Positions 25,863 to 33,902 of a DNA stretch of 64,000 nucleotides are shown piece by piece. Numbering within the stretch: the first letter of the stretch is position 1; every line of letters starts with the position of its first letter. Where the stretch lies: assembly GCF_000147815.2 (NCBI RefSeq), contig NC_015957.1:310001-374000 (forward strand). The letters run 5' to 3'. The position numbers and the translations under genes were made by a program. This DNA comes from Streptomyces violaceusniger Tu 4113 (GTDB lineage: Bacteria; Actinomycetota; Actinomycetes; Streptomycetales; Streptomycetaceae). Under the pieces are notes generated by a model. That model was not told the origin of the DNA and searched no databases. It saw only the letters and a program-made list of their open reading frames with translations.

Positions 25863-25891
25863 CGGCCCTGGAAGAGAAGCTTCCAGGGCCG
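25863..25891 (-). terminator. terminator of the third Cys-repeat gene
   Basis: A 12-bp perfect stem (CGGCCCTGGAAG and complement) around AGAAG, 67 bp past the stop codon at 25959. Confidence 0.85.
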
Positions 25892-25958
25892 CGATTCCCA
25901 ACGGGGGGATGCCTCATGGTGTTACCGCGGGCGGGAACACCATGAAAGGGTCAGCGAC

Positions 25959-26318
25959 TCAGTGACGCTTGACACTGTCGTCGTCGACGGCAATGTTCGT
26001 GCAGTTGGAGCCGATCTTGGTGTCGCCGGTCGGGGCGGCGGCGCCGGTGACCAGCGTGATCCCGGTGGCCGTGTCGCAGTCGTTGGACTGGACGACCGAA
26101 CCGTGGCTGTTGGTGAAGTTGATGCAGTCCGAGCCGATGTTGATGTCGCCGGTGGGGGCGGCACCGCCGGTGTTGGTGGTCGCACCGGTGGACGTGTCAC
26201 AGCTGTTGAGCTGCACGATGAAGTCGTCGTTGTTGTTGGCCAGGGCACCGCCGGCACCACCGATGACCAGAGCGCCGGCGGCCGCGGTCAGGAGAATCGC
26301 CTTCTTGCCGATGTTCAC
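25959..26318 (-). CDS. secreted Cys-pair repeat protein (paralogue 3)
   Basis: A 119-residue protein from GTG 26318, with GGAGG six bases upstream. A signal peptide (MNIGKKAILLTAAAGALVIG, cleavage near ALA) leads to two Cys-pair repeats nearly matching those of paralogue 1 (same C-x24-C spacing, same AAPTGD and GS[DN]C text), and the protein ends without the basic tail. It may be the minimal form of the family. The three genes are transcribed separately in one direction, each with its own terminator. Confidence 0.83.
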   Translation of the reverse strand: MNIGKKAILLTAAAGALVIGGAGGALANNNDDFIVQLNSCDTSTGATTNTGGAAPTGDINIGSDCINFTNSHGSVVQSNDCDTATGITLVTGAAAPTGDTKIGSNCTNIAVDDDSVKRH

Positions 26319-26850
26319 TTAATTCCTCCGTCTGGGTTGCTCCGCGAATTCACGGACGCATGACACAACGAAGCTCATCAGTTAAGGCTTCGGGCCGCCA
26401 GTCAGCTTCACCCGTCCGGCATAGTGCTGTTCTTCCGGGGCGTGTTCTCCGAGAATCCCGCTAAGGGGGACCAATGCAAGGACCATTTGGCCCAGCTCGG
26501 CCCGGCATGGCCCGGCGGACACCTGAATCCCTTTAATTGAATGAGGGGAGGCGGCTCCCCGGCGGCTCCCCGGCGACTGCCCGGCGATCCCCCGGCAGAG
26601 GGAGCCTGGACGCGCTGGGACCCGGCGCCCACGGTGGCCGACCGACCCACCCTGCCCCGCCCGCCTACTTGTTCGACCGGTCGGACGAGTGATACATCCA
26701 AGCCCTACGACGCAGGAGTGAGTGAGGCACAGTCACACCGACAGCTTCGCGGAACCGCAGCGCGGCGCGTGTTCACGCCGCTACGCTAAGTGCGCGAGGT
26801 GGTCGCCCGGGGGGCGCGGCGAATCAACGCCGGGAGGCGGGAGGAGAGGC
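26319..26850. other. intergenic region between surface cluster and DUF6227-type gene
   Basis: 532 bp with no supportable gene. It holds the promoters of the divergent flanking genes, a less GC-rich part near 26320-26400 and a run of imperfect CGGCGGCTCCCC-like repeats at about 26550-26595. Confidence 0.5.
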
Positions 26851-27621
26851 ATGGGGCACTCACGAGCGGACGGGACCCCGGCCGAGCTGATGGACGGGCT
26901 GCTGGCCCGTGCGCAGAACGGCTTCGAGATCGGCGAGGCGGTGCTGGACCAGGCGCGGAGCGCCCTGATGCACCAGTCCGAGCTGCGGTCCTGCCGACAG
27001 TGCAATGAGCGGTGCGGCCAGCTTGGCTACAGCACCTACCGGCATGTCTTCCTGCTCCCCGACGGCAGCAGCCTGCTGCTGTGGGAACTGGAGCACAACA
27101 CCGGCGAGGGCGGTCGCCCGCTGTACGAGCTCTACGCGGACGAGGAAGCCCTGACGCTGGCCGAGCGCCGCGTCCATGATCGCCTCGGCGGCGCCCGCTG
27201 GGAGGAGCTCGACGGGTTACCGCTGTGGCTGCCGGACCAGTTGCTGCACACGGCCGAGCCCCTGGAGAGCTCCCGTGCGTATGTGGCCGACAATTCGGCC
27301 GACCATGCCCGTCGTGTCCTGCGCCGCGCGGAGAACCCCGACCGCCCGGGCGAGGAGACCGAGCGGCTGCTGACGACCGCGTTCGCCCATGACATCGCCC
27401 TCGCGCCCAAGCCCCGGCGCCGCTCCGGCGGCCCCGACGCGACCTGGTGCCGCTTCTATGAGCACGCCTTCCTGCTCGCGGGAGGGGACGAGGTCGTGCT
27501 GTGGGAGCTGGAGCACAATCTCACCCGGGACGGACGGCTGGTGTGCGAGGTGTACCTCGACGAGGTCTCGGCGGAGCTGGCGGCGGACCGTCACGCCCGC
27601 GCGCTCGGCGTCGACCTCTGA
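26851..27621 (+). CDS. DUF6227-like protein with an internal duplication
   Basis: A 256-residue protein; the ATG at 26851 follows GGAGGAG. Two copies of one motif are visible: YRHVFLLPDGSSLLLWELEH near residue 65 and YEHAFLLAGGDEVVLWELEH near 205, each followed by a G-R-x-[LP]-x-[CY]-E-[VL]-Y-x-[DE]-E block. CRQC-x3-C in the first half might bind metal. I recall this as streptomycete family DUF6227, of unknown function. Its stop codon lies at the start of a degenerate 18-bp repeat array. Confidence 0.75.
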   Translation: MGHSRADGTPAELMDGLLARAQNGFEIGEAVLDQARSALMHQSELRSCRQCNERCGQLGYSTYRHVFLLPDGSSLLLWELEHNTGEGGRPLYELYADEEALTLAERRVHDRLGGARWEELDGLPLWLPDQLLHTAEPLESSRAYVADNSADHARRVLRRAENPDRPGEETERLLTTAFAHDIALAPKPRRRSGGPDATWCRFYEHAFLLAGGDEVVLWELEHNLTRDGRLVCEVYLDEVSAELAADRHARALGVDL

Positions 27622-27810
27622 CGCGTTGGTGCCGCTGACGCACTCGTCACCTCTGAAGCATCCGTAATCTCTGGCGTATCCGAACCTCTGATGCGCCCGT
27701 AGCCGCTGACGCTCTCGTGGCCTCTGACGGGCCCGCAGCGCGCCCGCCGCGTAACCTCTGACGCCCTCTGACGCCCTCGTGGCTCTGACGCGCCCACAGC
27801 CCCTGACGCG
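27616..27810 (+). repeat. degenerate ~18-bp tandem repeats starting at the DUF6227 stop codon
   Basis: About nine or ten diverged copies of a unit close to TCTGACGC-x-CxCGTxxCC follow one another, the first including the stop codon TGA. Some copies are shortened to 10-17 bp. The rest of the interval to the next gene (27811-28079) holds no gene that I can support. Confidence 0.75.
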
Positions 27811-28079
27811 CCGGCACGTGCCCGCTACGTGTCCGCAGCGCCCCCTCGCGTGCCCGCGGTGCCCCCGTCGCGCGCCCGTCCTGTGCCCGCAGCGCACGCA
27901 CGGGAGCCGGGCCCGCTCACGGCGTCCGTCCAGCACCCGCTTGGCCGACACCGATTCGCCTGGCAGCCCGTCAGCCGGAAGCCTGGTGACGAAGGTGACC
28001 AGGGTGGCGACGGCGACGCTGTGACGACGGCGACGCTGTGACGGCGACGGGACGCGGACCAGGGAAGCGAGAGAAGCCG

Positions 28080-29486
28080 GTGCGGGTGCGAGGGAGCAGG
28101 GCTCGTACGGGCGCCCGTACGGAGTGGCGTACGGCCTGGCCCCGGCTGAGCCGCCCGCACGCCCACCGCCGCCACACCCGTCTGCACACGCTCATCGACA
28201 CCGGCGCCGCGGCCGGTGGCGCCTCCGCCGACGGGTTCACCGGGCCCACCGCGGGACCTGGCCCGGCCGAGGATGAGGGCAAGGGGCCGCCGGGCCGCCG
28301 GGTGGCCCGCTGGGTTCCCGTCATCCTCCTCCTCGGCGGCGTCAGCTTCGACCTGGCCACCCCGTCCGGCTACACCGCCTCGCCCTTCTTCGCCGCCGCC
28401 CCCTTGGCCGCCGCGGCGCTCTTACCGCTGCGCCAGACCCTCATCATGGCCGTCACCGCCGTCCTCACGACCTGCCTGCTGGCGGAGCTGCATGGTGTGA
28501 GGGACCCGACCCAGGCGGCCACCGAGATCGTCACGGTTGCCACCGTGACCGTGCTGGCGGTGGCGATCAACCGTGTCGTACGCCGCAGCTACCACCGGCT
28601 CGCCTCGGCGCGCGGTGTCGCGGAGGCGGCCCAGCGCGCCGTCCTGCCCGCGCCGCCCGCCCGTCTCGCCGGGCTGGAGATCGCCGCGCGGTATGTACCG
28701 GCGGAGAAGTACGCGGCGATCGGCGGTGACCTGTACGCGGTCCAGGACACCCCGCACGGCGTACGGCTCATCGTCGGGGACGTACGCGGCAAGGGGCTGC
28801 AGGCCGTGGAGGTCGTGGCGATCCTCCTCGGCTGTTTCCGGGAGGCGGCGGAGCAGGAGACGACCCTGGAGGCGCTCGTGGGCCGCCTGGAGCGGGCGCT
28901 GCGGCGTGAGGGCGCCCGGCGGGCCGACCTGGAGGTGTTCGAGGGGTTCACGACGGCGGTGGTGGCCGAAATTCCGCGCGGCGACTCCATCCTGCGGCTG
29001 ATCAACCGCGGCCATCCGGCGCCGCTGCTCATCGCGGAGGACGGCGCGGTGCGCGCCCTGGAGCCGGAGGCGTCGGCGCTGCCGCTGGGGATGGGGGAGT
29101 TGGCCGGGTGGCCGGACCGCGTGATGGAGCTGGGGTTCGAGGAGGGGGAGACGCTGCTGCTGTTCACGGACGGGGTGACGGAGGCCCGGGACCGCGACGG
29201 CGAGTTCTACGACCCGGAGAAGCAGCTACGCGGCCGCCGCTTCGCCGATCCGCAGGAGCTGCTGGACGTGTTGGTGGCCGATGTCGAGCGCCATACGGGC
29301 GGCGAGACGTCGGACGACATGGCGCTGCTGGCGGTCCGCCGGACCCCGGCCCGCGGGATCGGACGAGGGAACGGGCAGGGCAATGGGGGCAATGGTCAGG
29401 GGGACGACAGGGGCAACGGGCTCGACGACGGTGGTGCGAACCGCGGCGGCCATACGAAGGACAGCGGAGCCCCACACCGTCCGTAG
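28080..29486 (+). CDS. membrane-linked PP2C-type (SpoIIE) serine/threonine phosphatase
   Basis: A 468-residue protein. GTG 28080 is chosen for its GAGAGAAG lead; GTG 28038 is possible. An Arg-rich N-terminus is followed by about three to four transmembrane helices (residues 70-170) and a SpoIIE/PP2C domain (about 180-430) with the metal-binding signatures IGGDLYAV, VGDVRGKG, TLLLFTDGVTEARD and GETSDDMALL. Such proteins dephosphorylate anti-anti-sigma factors to release sigma factors. The Gly/Asn-rich tail has no predicted fold. The cognate sigma/anti-sigma pair is not adjacent. Confidence 0.9.
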   Translation: MRVRGSRARTGARTEWRTAWPRLSRPHAHRRHTRLHTLIDTGAAAGGASADGFTGPTAGPGPAEDEGKGPPGRRVARWVPVILLLGGVSFDLATPSGYTASPFFAAAPLAAAALLPLRQTLIMAVTAVLTTCLLAELHGVRDPTQAATEIVTVATVTVLAVAINRVVRRSYHRLASARGVAEAAQRAVLPAPPARLAGLEIAARYVPAEKYAAIGGDLYAVQDTPHGVRLIVGDVRGKGLQAVEVVAILLGCFREAAEQETTLEALVGRLERALRREGARRADLEVFEGFTTAVVAEIPRGDSILRLINRGHPAPLLIAEDGAVRALEPEASALPLGMGELAGWPDRVMELGFEEGETLLLFTDGVTEARDRDGEFYDPEKQLRGRRFADPQELLDVLVADVERHTGGETSDDMALLAVRRTPARGIGRGNGQGNGGNGQGDDRGNGLDDGGANRGGHTKDSGAPHRP

Positions 29487-29742
29487 CCGACCGGGCCCTT
29501 ACCGTGCGTAGTCGACCGAGCCCCCTCCGCATAACAATTGCTGCACGATCGGTCTGCACGCGTTTTTGCGAACCTTTGGCCAGTGCGTCGACTCGCCCCC
29601 ATCTGTCCCCTCTTGAGCGCTAAGTTCATGCCAAAGGTGCGCGGATTCCTCAGAACAGCTTGGAATCACATCGTGCTCTCTATTAACGTTCGATAACGCA
29701 GCGCGGTCGTCACAACCGTCGCAAGGGCGGCACCGTGCGCCG

Positions 29743-29889
29743 TCGCCGAATCCCGTACGCACACCGGCAGTACCGCACCACCAGCAGCACCAAGGGAACC
29801 GGGGAACCAACACCTTGGGGTGAATCGGGTCGAACCTGACCCGTAGGAGACCTTCCTGCTCCGAACCCGTCAGCTAACCCGGTAGGCGA
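29743..29889 (+). promoter_or_regulatory. cyclic di-AMP riboswitch (ydaO/yuaA type)
   Basis: The aptamer core is recognisable: TCGCC at 29743 pairs with GGCGA at 29885, and between them lie GGGGAACCA, TTGGGGTGAATC, the GAACCTGACCC segment and the near-universal CCGAACCCGTCAGCTAACCC followed by GGTAGGCG. In Streptomyces this class controls cell-wall hydrolase genes and turns expression off when c-di-AMP is high. The ribosome-binding site of the M23 peptidase (about 29896) begins only a few bases after the aptamer. Confidence 0.93.
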
Positions 29890-29914
29890 GAAGGAAGGAA
29901 AGGAGTGCGCCTCC

Positions 29915-31105
29915 GTGGCGTCCAACAGGTCTGCCCTGGACGAAGCCCCGTATCGCACACGGGGAGGCGGTTTGGGGACCGCCACCGCCTACGGCCCCGG
30001 CTTTGACGCCGGCGGCGGGATGAGCTCCGGGGACGGCCACTTCGCCCCCGACGATCGGTACCTGGACGCGGATGGGCACGCGTTCGAGGGCCCGGGTGCC
30101 GGATTCGAGACCGAGCCCTGGGAGGAGTGGAACCCCACCGAGGAGTCCATCGCTCCCGTACGCGGCCGGCACCGCGTGGCCAAGCAGCGCGGCGGGACCA
30201 TGGCGCGCAGCGGCGCCGTCCTCGGGGTCGGCGTGATCGCGGCGGTCGGTGCGGGCGGTATGGCCAGCGCCAAGGACCGTCCCAAGCCGCCCATTTCCAT
30301 GCCTGATCTCGGCCAGGTCGCCGATGAGGTCAAAGCCAGCCTGCCCGCCGCCAAGGACCTGCCCGGCATCGGCTCCTGGACGTCGGACGACAGCAGTGGC
30401 CCGCAGACGGCCGCCGCCCCCCTCTCCCAGGCCGGCCTGACCAGCGAGGACGAGCAGCGCGGCACCACCGACGCGGGCGAGGCGCTCCGCGCCCGCATCC
30501 TCCAGCAGGCCGAGAACCAGCAGAACTCGGCGGACGAGGACAGCCGCACCGCCGCGGCGAAGGCCGCCGCGGCGAAGGCGTCCGACCAGGCCGCGGAGGT
30601 GGCCGCCCAGCGGAAGGCCAAGGCCGAGGCGGAGAAGAAGGCCGCCGAGCAGCGGGCGAAGGAGGCGGCCGAGAAGAAGGCCGCGGCCGAGCGCCAGGCC
30701 AGGCTCGCCGCCGCGTACACCCTCCCCGTCGGCTCGTACACCCTGACGGCGAGCTTCGGCCAGGCGGGCGACATCTGGTCGGCCGATCACACCGGCCAGG
30801 ACTTCGCCGCCCCGACCGGCACCCCGGCCAAGGCGGTGCACGGCGGCACCATCACCCAGGCGGGCTGGGCCGGTTCGTACGGCTACCGCATCGTGCTGAC
30901 CCTCAGCGACGGCACCGAGATCTGGTACTGCCACCTGTCCTCGATGGTCGTCACCTCGGGCAAGGTGACGGCGGGCGACGTGATCGGCCGCGTCGGCGCC
31001 ACCGGCAATGTCACCGGCCCGCACCTCCACCTCGAGGTCCGGCCGGGCGGCGGCTCGCCGATCGACCCGATGCCCTGGCTGCGCCAGCACGGGATGAATC
31101 CCTGA
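29915..31105 (+). CDS. secreted M23 peptidoglycan endopeptidase under c-di-AMP riboswitch control
   Basis: A 396-residue protein from GTG 29915, with AAGGAG about 11 bases upstream. It has a long cytoplasmic N-terminus (1-90), a signal/anchor helix (about 93-115), an Ala/Lys/Glu coiled coil (about 185-260) and a C-terminal LytM domain with the M23 metal ligands: HTGQDFAAP (H-x3-D) and PHLHLEV (H-x-H). It cleaves peptide cross-links of peptidoglycan outside the membrane, likely during growth, germination or branching. Confidence 0.94.
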   Translation: MASNRSALDEAPYRTRGGGLGTATAYGPGFDAGGGMSSGDGHFAPDDRYLDADGHAFEGPGAGFETEPWEEWNPTEESIAPVRGRHRVAKQRGGTMARSGAVLGVGVIAAVGAGGMASAKDRPKPPISMPDLGQVADEVKASLPAAKDLPGIGSWTSDDSSGPQTAAAPLSQAGLTSEDEQRGTTDAGEALRARILQQAENQQNSADEDSRTAAAKAAAAKASDQAAEVAAQRKAKAEAEKKAAEQRAKEAAEKKAAAERQARLAAAYTLPVGSYTLTASFGQAGDIWSADHTGQDFAAPTGTPAKAVHGGTITQAGWAGSYGYRIVLTLSDGTEIWYCHLSSMVVTSGKVTAGDVIGRVGATGNVTGPHLHLEVRPGGGSPIDPMPWLRQHGMNP

Positions 31106-31175
31106 TACTCCGGCGGCTCTGGCGCTCTCTCCCCCCTTGACGCCAGGGCCGCCGGTTTACGCCCCGACGGGGCCG

Positions 31176-31236
31176 CCCCTCAGGAACACCCCCTCAGGAA
31201 CACCCCCCCCCGGAACAACCCCCTCAGGAACAACCC
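31176..31236 (+). repeat. 14-15-bp tandem repeats upstream of the aldo/keto reductase
   Basis: Four GGAACA cores at 31183, 31197, 31212 and 31227, each inside CCCCTCAGGAACAMCCCC-like units, lie 27 to 80 bp before the start codon. Confidence 0.8.
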
Positions 31237-31262
31237 CGCCCAGCCGCCCGTTGTAAAAACGT

Positions 31263-32207
31263 ATGGCTGACAACACACAGAAGATCGGCGATCTGTCCGT
31301 TTTCCCGTTCTCTCTCGGCGGGAACGTCTTCGGCTGGACCGCCGACGAGGCCGAGTCCTTCCGCGTACTCGACGCCTTCGTGGCGGCGGGCGGCAATTTC
31401 ATCGACACCGCCGACGTCTACTCCGCGTGGGTGCCGGGCAACGAGGGCGGCGAGTCCGAGACCATCCTCGGCAACTGGTTCGCCTCCCGGGGCAACCGCT
31501 CCGACGTCGTCCTCGCCACCAAGGTGGGCGGCGGTTCCCCGGAGCCGCGCGGTCTGACCTCGTCCGCCATCAAATCGGGCGTCGAGGAATCCCTCCAGCG
31601 GCTGCGCACCGACTACATCGACCTCTACTACACCCACTACGACGATCCGTCGGTGCCGGTGGAGGAGATCATCAGCACCCTGGACGAGCTGGTCGGAGAG
31701 GGCAAGATCCGCGAGATCGCCGCGTCCAACGTCAGTGCGGAGCGCCTGGAGGCCCTGCTGACCTTCTCCACCCAGGAGAGCCTGGCCCGCTACGTCGCCC
31801 TCCAGCCGCACTACAACCTGGTCTCCCGCGACACCTTCGAGGGCGAGCTGGCCGACGTCGCCGCCCGCCACCACCTGGCGACCATCCCGTACTACTCCCT
31901 GGCGTCCGGCTTCCTGACCGGCAAGTACCGCCCGGGCACGGCGATCGACAGCCCCCGCTCCTCGGGCGCGGCCCAGCACCTGGAGACCGAGCGCGGCCAG
32001 AAGGTCCTCGCCGCTCTGGACGACGTCGCCGCCAACCACGCCACCGAGCCCACCACGGTCGCCCTCGCCTGGCTCCTCGCCCAGCCCACCGTCGCGGCCC
32101 CCCTCGCCAGCGCCCGCTCCGTCGACCAGCTCCCGCCCCTGCTGGCATCGGTCGACCTCAAGCTGACCCAGCCGGAACTGGACCTGCTGACCTCGGCGTC
32201 GGACTGA
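31263..32207 (+). CDS. aldo/keto reductase
   Basis: A 314-residue NADPH-dependent reductase of the AKR (beta/alpha)8 fold. The catalytic tetrad is visible: D in FIDTADVY with Y50-equivalent in DVYSAWVPG, K in ATKVGGGS and H in YYTHYDD. IAASNVSAERLEALL and QPHYNLVSRD are typical of the YajO/Tas-like subfamily. Substrate unknown. There is no Shine-Dalgarno sequence before the ATG; the repeat-rich upstream DNA ends in TTGTAAAAACGT, so a leaderless or very short leader is possible. A 12-bp terminator follows. Confidence 0.93.
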   Translation: MADNTQKIGDLSVFPFSLGGNVFGWTADEAESFRVLDAFVAAGGNFIDTADVYSAWVPGNEGGESETILGNWFASRGNRSDVVLATKVGGGSPEPRGLTSSAIKSGVEESLQRLRTDYIDLYYTHYDDPSVPVEEIISTLDELVGEGKIREIAASNVSAERLEALLTFSTQESLARYVALQPHYNLVSRDTFEGELADVAARHHLATIPYYSLASGFLTGKYRPGTAIDSPRSSGAAQHLETERGQKVLAALDDVAANHATEPTTVALAWLLAQPTVAAPLASARSVDQLPPLLASVDLKLTQPELDLLTSASD

Positions 32208-32233
32208 GCGCCGGCCGACCAAACAAAACCCCA

Positions 32234-32275
32234 ACGAGGGCGGGCACCCCAAAGACCAACTCAGCCCGCCCTCGT
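32234..32275. terminator. terminator between convergent genes
   Basis: A 12-bp perfect stem (ACGAGGGCGGGC and complement) with an 18-base loop. Confidence 0.75.
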
Positions 32276-32302
32276 CAGTCCTCCATATACGCCGACGAAC
32301 CC

Positions 32303-32602
32303 CTACCGCCGATCGGCAAGAACCCAGGACGCGAGAGCAACCCCACCCGCGACAGCAAAGACGGACGGCCAGGCCCCGATCTTCTTCGCGAGCGGATGCG
32401 ACCCGGCGAAGGCGGCCACATACGCCCTACTGAGCGCGGCCGCTGTCCCGTTCCCCGCCTTCTCCCGCCACCCCTGAGTGGCCACGACCCCGGCAGCAGC
32501 CAACGCGACCCCACCCAATGGCCGCTTCTTGGTCCACCGAGCCACCCCATACCCCCCAACCAACCCACCCGCCGCCACAACCCCCGCCGACACTCCAGCC
32601 AT
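32303..32602 (-). CDS. small membrane protein
   Basis: A 99-residue protein from ATG 32602, with GGGAGG seven bases upstream. It has two or three hydrophobic segments (GVSAGVVAAGGLVGGYGVA, GGVALAAAGVVATQGW and VFAVAGGVALASWVLA). Conserved in my memory of Streptomyces genomes but without function. It is the last core gene before the defence island. Confidence 0.75.
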   Translation of the reverse strand: MAGVSAGVVAAGGLVGGYGVARWTKKRPLGGVALAAAGVVATQGWREKAGNGTAAALSRAYVAAFAGSHPLAKKIGAWPSVFAVAGGVALASWVLADRR

Positions 32603-32823
32603 CCCACTACCTCCCACTCCAAGGGGCTCCTCACCCTCGACCCTACGAAGGTAGACGCCGAGAATGGATGTCGCGGCCAAGGGTGGTAGGCAGGCCCGCC
32701 TCGCTCCTGTGGGGGCATCAGTTCGGCAGAGGATCTTTGCTCTAAAATCCTGGCTAGCCGTTTACATGACCCTTAGACCGGTGGGTCCCTCCGTGAGTGG
32801 CTGTTCTCTGGAAGGAAGTAGGC

Positions 32824-33618
32824 ATGGCGGCACCGGATTGGCTTCGCGAACTCCTCGCTTGGAAGAGCTCAGCCAACCAAAAGGTGATCGATGTCTGTGA
32901 TGAGCCCTGGGCTCCAAACATCTCGGACGTAGACAACAAAACCAGCCTGCACATCGCAAAATCCGTGCTCGATGACCTGGGAGTTAGTCGCAAGGTTTCT
33001 GCGAACTCATCCGATGCCAAGGAGGAAAGCAGGGGAACCGCACTCGAAAACGCCGTTAATGATCAACTTGTCTCTGAGCTGCCCAGCCTTGAGCCGAATA
33101 GGGCCTGGGCAGTAGGGCGCGGGAAAGACGTCAGGAACTTTCAGCAGTATAAGCACCTTGACGGGCTGCGCACGCTTCTTGCTGAGAACCCGAGCCTGCG
33201 TGTGGCACTCGGAACTGACTATCAAATTGCTCCCGATGTGACCGTGGCACTCGACGTACCTGGTCATCCGCTCCACGCGGTGGTCTCCTGTAAATGGACA
33301 CTGCGGTCAGACCGCGCGCAGAACGTCCGGCACGAGTTCAACCTTCTAGTGCGGTCCCGCCGGGGGCGGACGCCACACTTGGTCGCAGTTACAACAGAGC
33401 CACTACCGAGTCGCCTGGCTTCGCTAACGCGTGGGACTGGCGAGATAGACGCCGTCTACCACCTCGCCTTCGAAGAGACGCAGGCTGCGGTCCAGGCATG
33501 GGGAACAGTCCAGCACAAGAAGAGCGAGCCCACTCAACTTGAACTGTGGCGGGAGATGACTGAACAGAACCGGCTGAAGGACTACAACGACTTGGCTGGA
33601 GATCTTGCGCGACTGTGA
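32824..33618 (+). CDS. NgoMIV-type type II restriction endonuclease
   Basis: A 264-residue protein from ATG 32824, with GAAGGAAG upstream. It fits the NgoMIV/Cfr10I group: E75 (GTALEN), the PD138 pair (APDVTV), S155-C156-K157 and E171, with K and E exactly 14 apart as in the S-x-K-x13-E active-site variant. The D-to-K spacing (19) is shorter than I remember for NgoMIV itself. NgoMIV cuts G^CCGGC as a tetramer; that specificity is inferred here. Third codon positions are visibly richer in A/T than in the flanking core genes, suggesting transfer. No methyltransferase lies next to it; the nearest is at 36521. Confidence 0.85.
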   Translation: MAAPDWLRELLAWKSSANQKVIDVCDEPWAPNISDVDNKTSLHIAKSVLDDLGVSRKVSANSSDAKEESRGTALENAVNDQLVSELPSLEPNRAWAVGRGKDVRNFQQYKHLDGLRTLLAENPSLRVALGTDYQIAPDVTVALDVPGHPLHAVVSCKWTLRSDRAQNVRHEFNLLVRSRRGRTPHLVAVTTEPLPSRLASLTRGTGEIDAVYHLAFEETQAAVQAWGTVQHKKSEPTQLELWREMTEQNRLKDYNDLAGDLARL

Positions 33619-33692
33619 CGAGTGCTCGCTGACGCTCCCGGAATTGGTGGTTAGTGCAAGTCGTTATGGGGCGCGTAGAACCGTGAGGTCGG

Positions 33693-33902
33693 TCAGTTCA
33701 GGTACTTGCGCTGCACGGCCGCGATGAATTCTTCCCAGGCACCGCTTGAGAACCCGAGCATGGGTCCGTCCGGATTTTTTGAGTCCCGCACGGCGGTCAT
33801 GCTCCGCCGGAAGGCGGTCTCCACGCACTCGGTGTTGCCAGCACCGCTGTAGGAGGACTTGAACCAGCCACCGTCTCTGCCGGATATGCAGGGCTCGCGC
33901 AT
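33693..33902 (-). CDS. DUF397 family protein
   Basis: A 69-residue protein with the family signature WFKSSYSGAGNTECVETAF and a second conserved block ending VRDSKNPDGPMLGFSSGAWEEFI. DUF397 proteins are small partners of XRE/DUF5753 regulators in Streptomyces, in whiJ-like clusters, and may act as their antagonists. Its start codon overlaps the stop codon of the XRE gene by one base (TGATG), so the two are translationally coupled. Confidence 0.95.
   Translation of the reverse strand: MREPCISGRDGGWFKSSYSGAGNTECVETAFRRSMTAVRDSKNPDGPMLGFSSGAWEEFIAAVQRKYLN

Noticed and set aside
24419..26318. Chaplins or rodlins
   Set aside because: Signal peptides and Cys pairs fit a surface role, but the chaplin domain core and rodlin sequence are absent.
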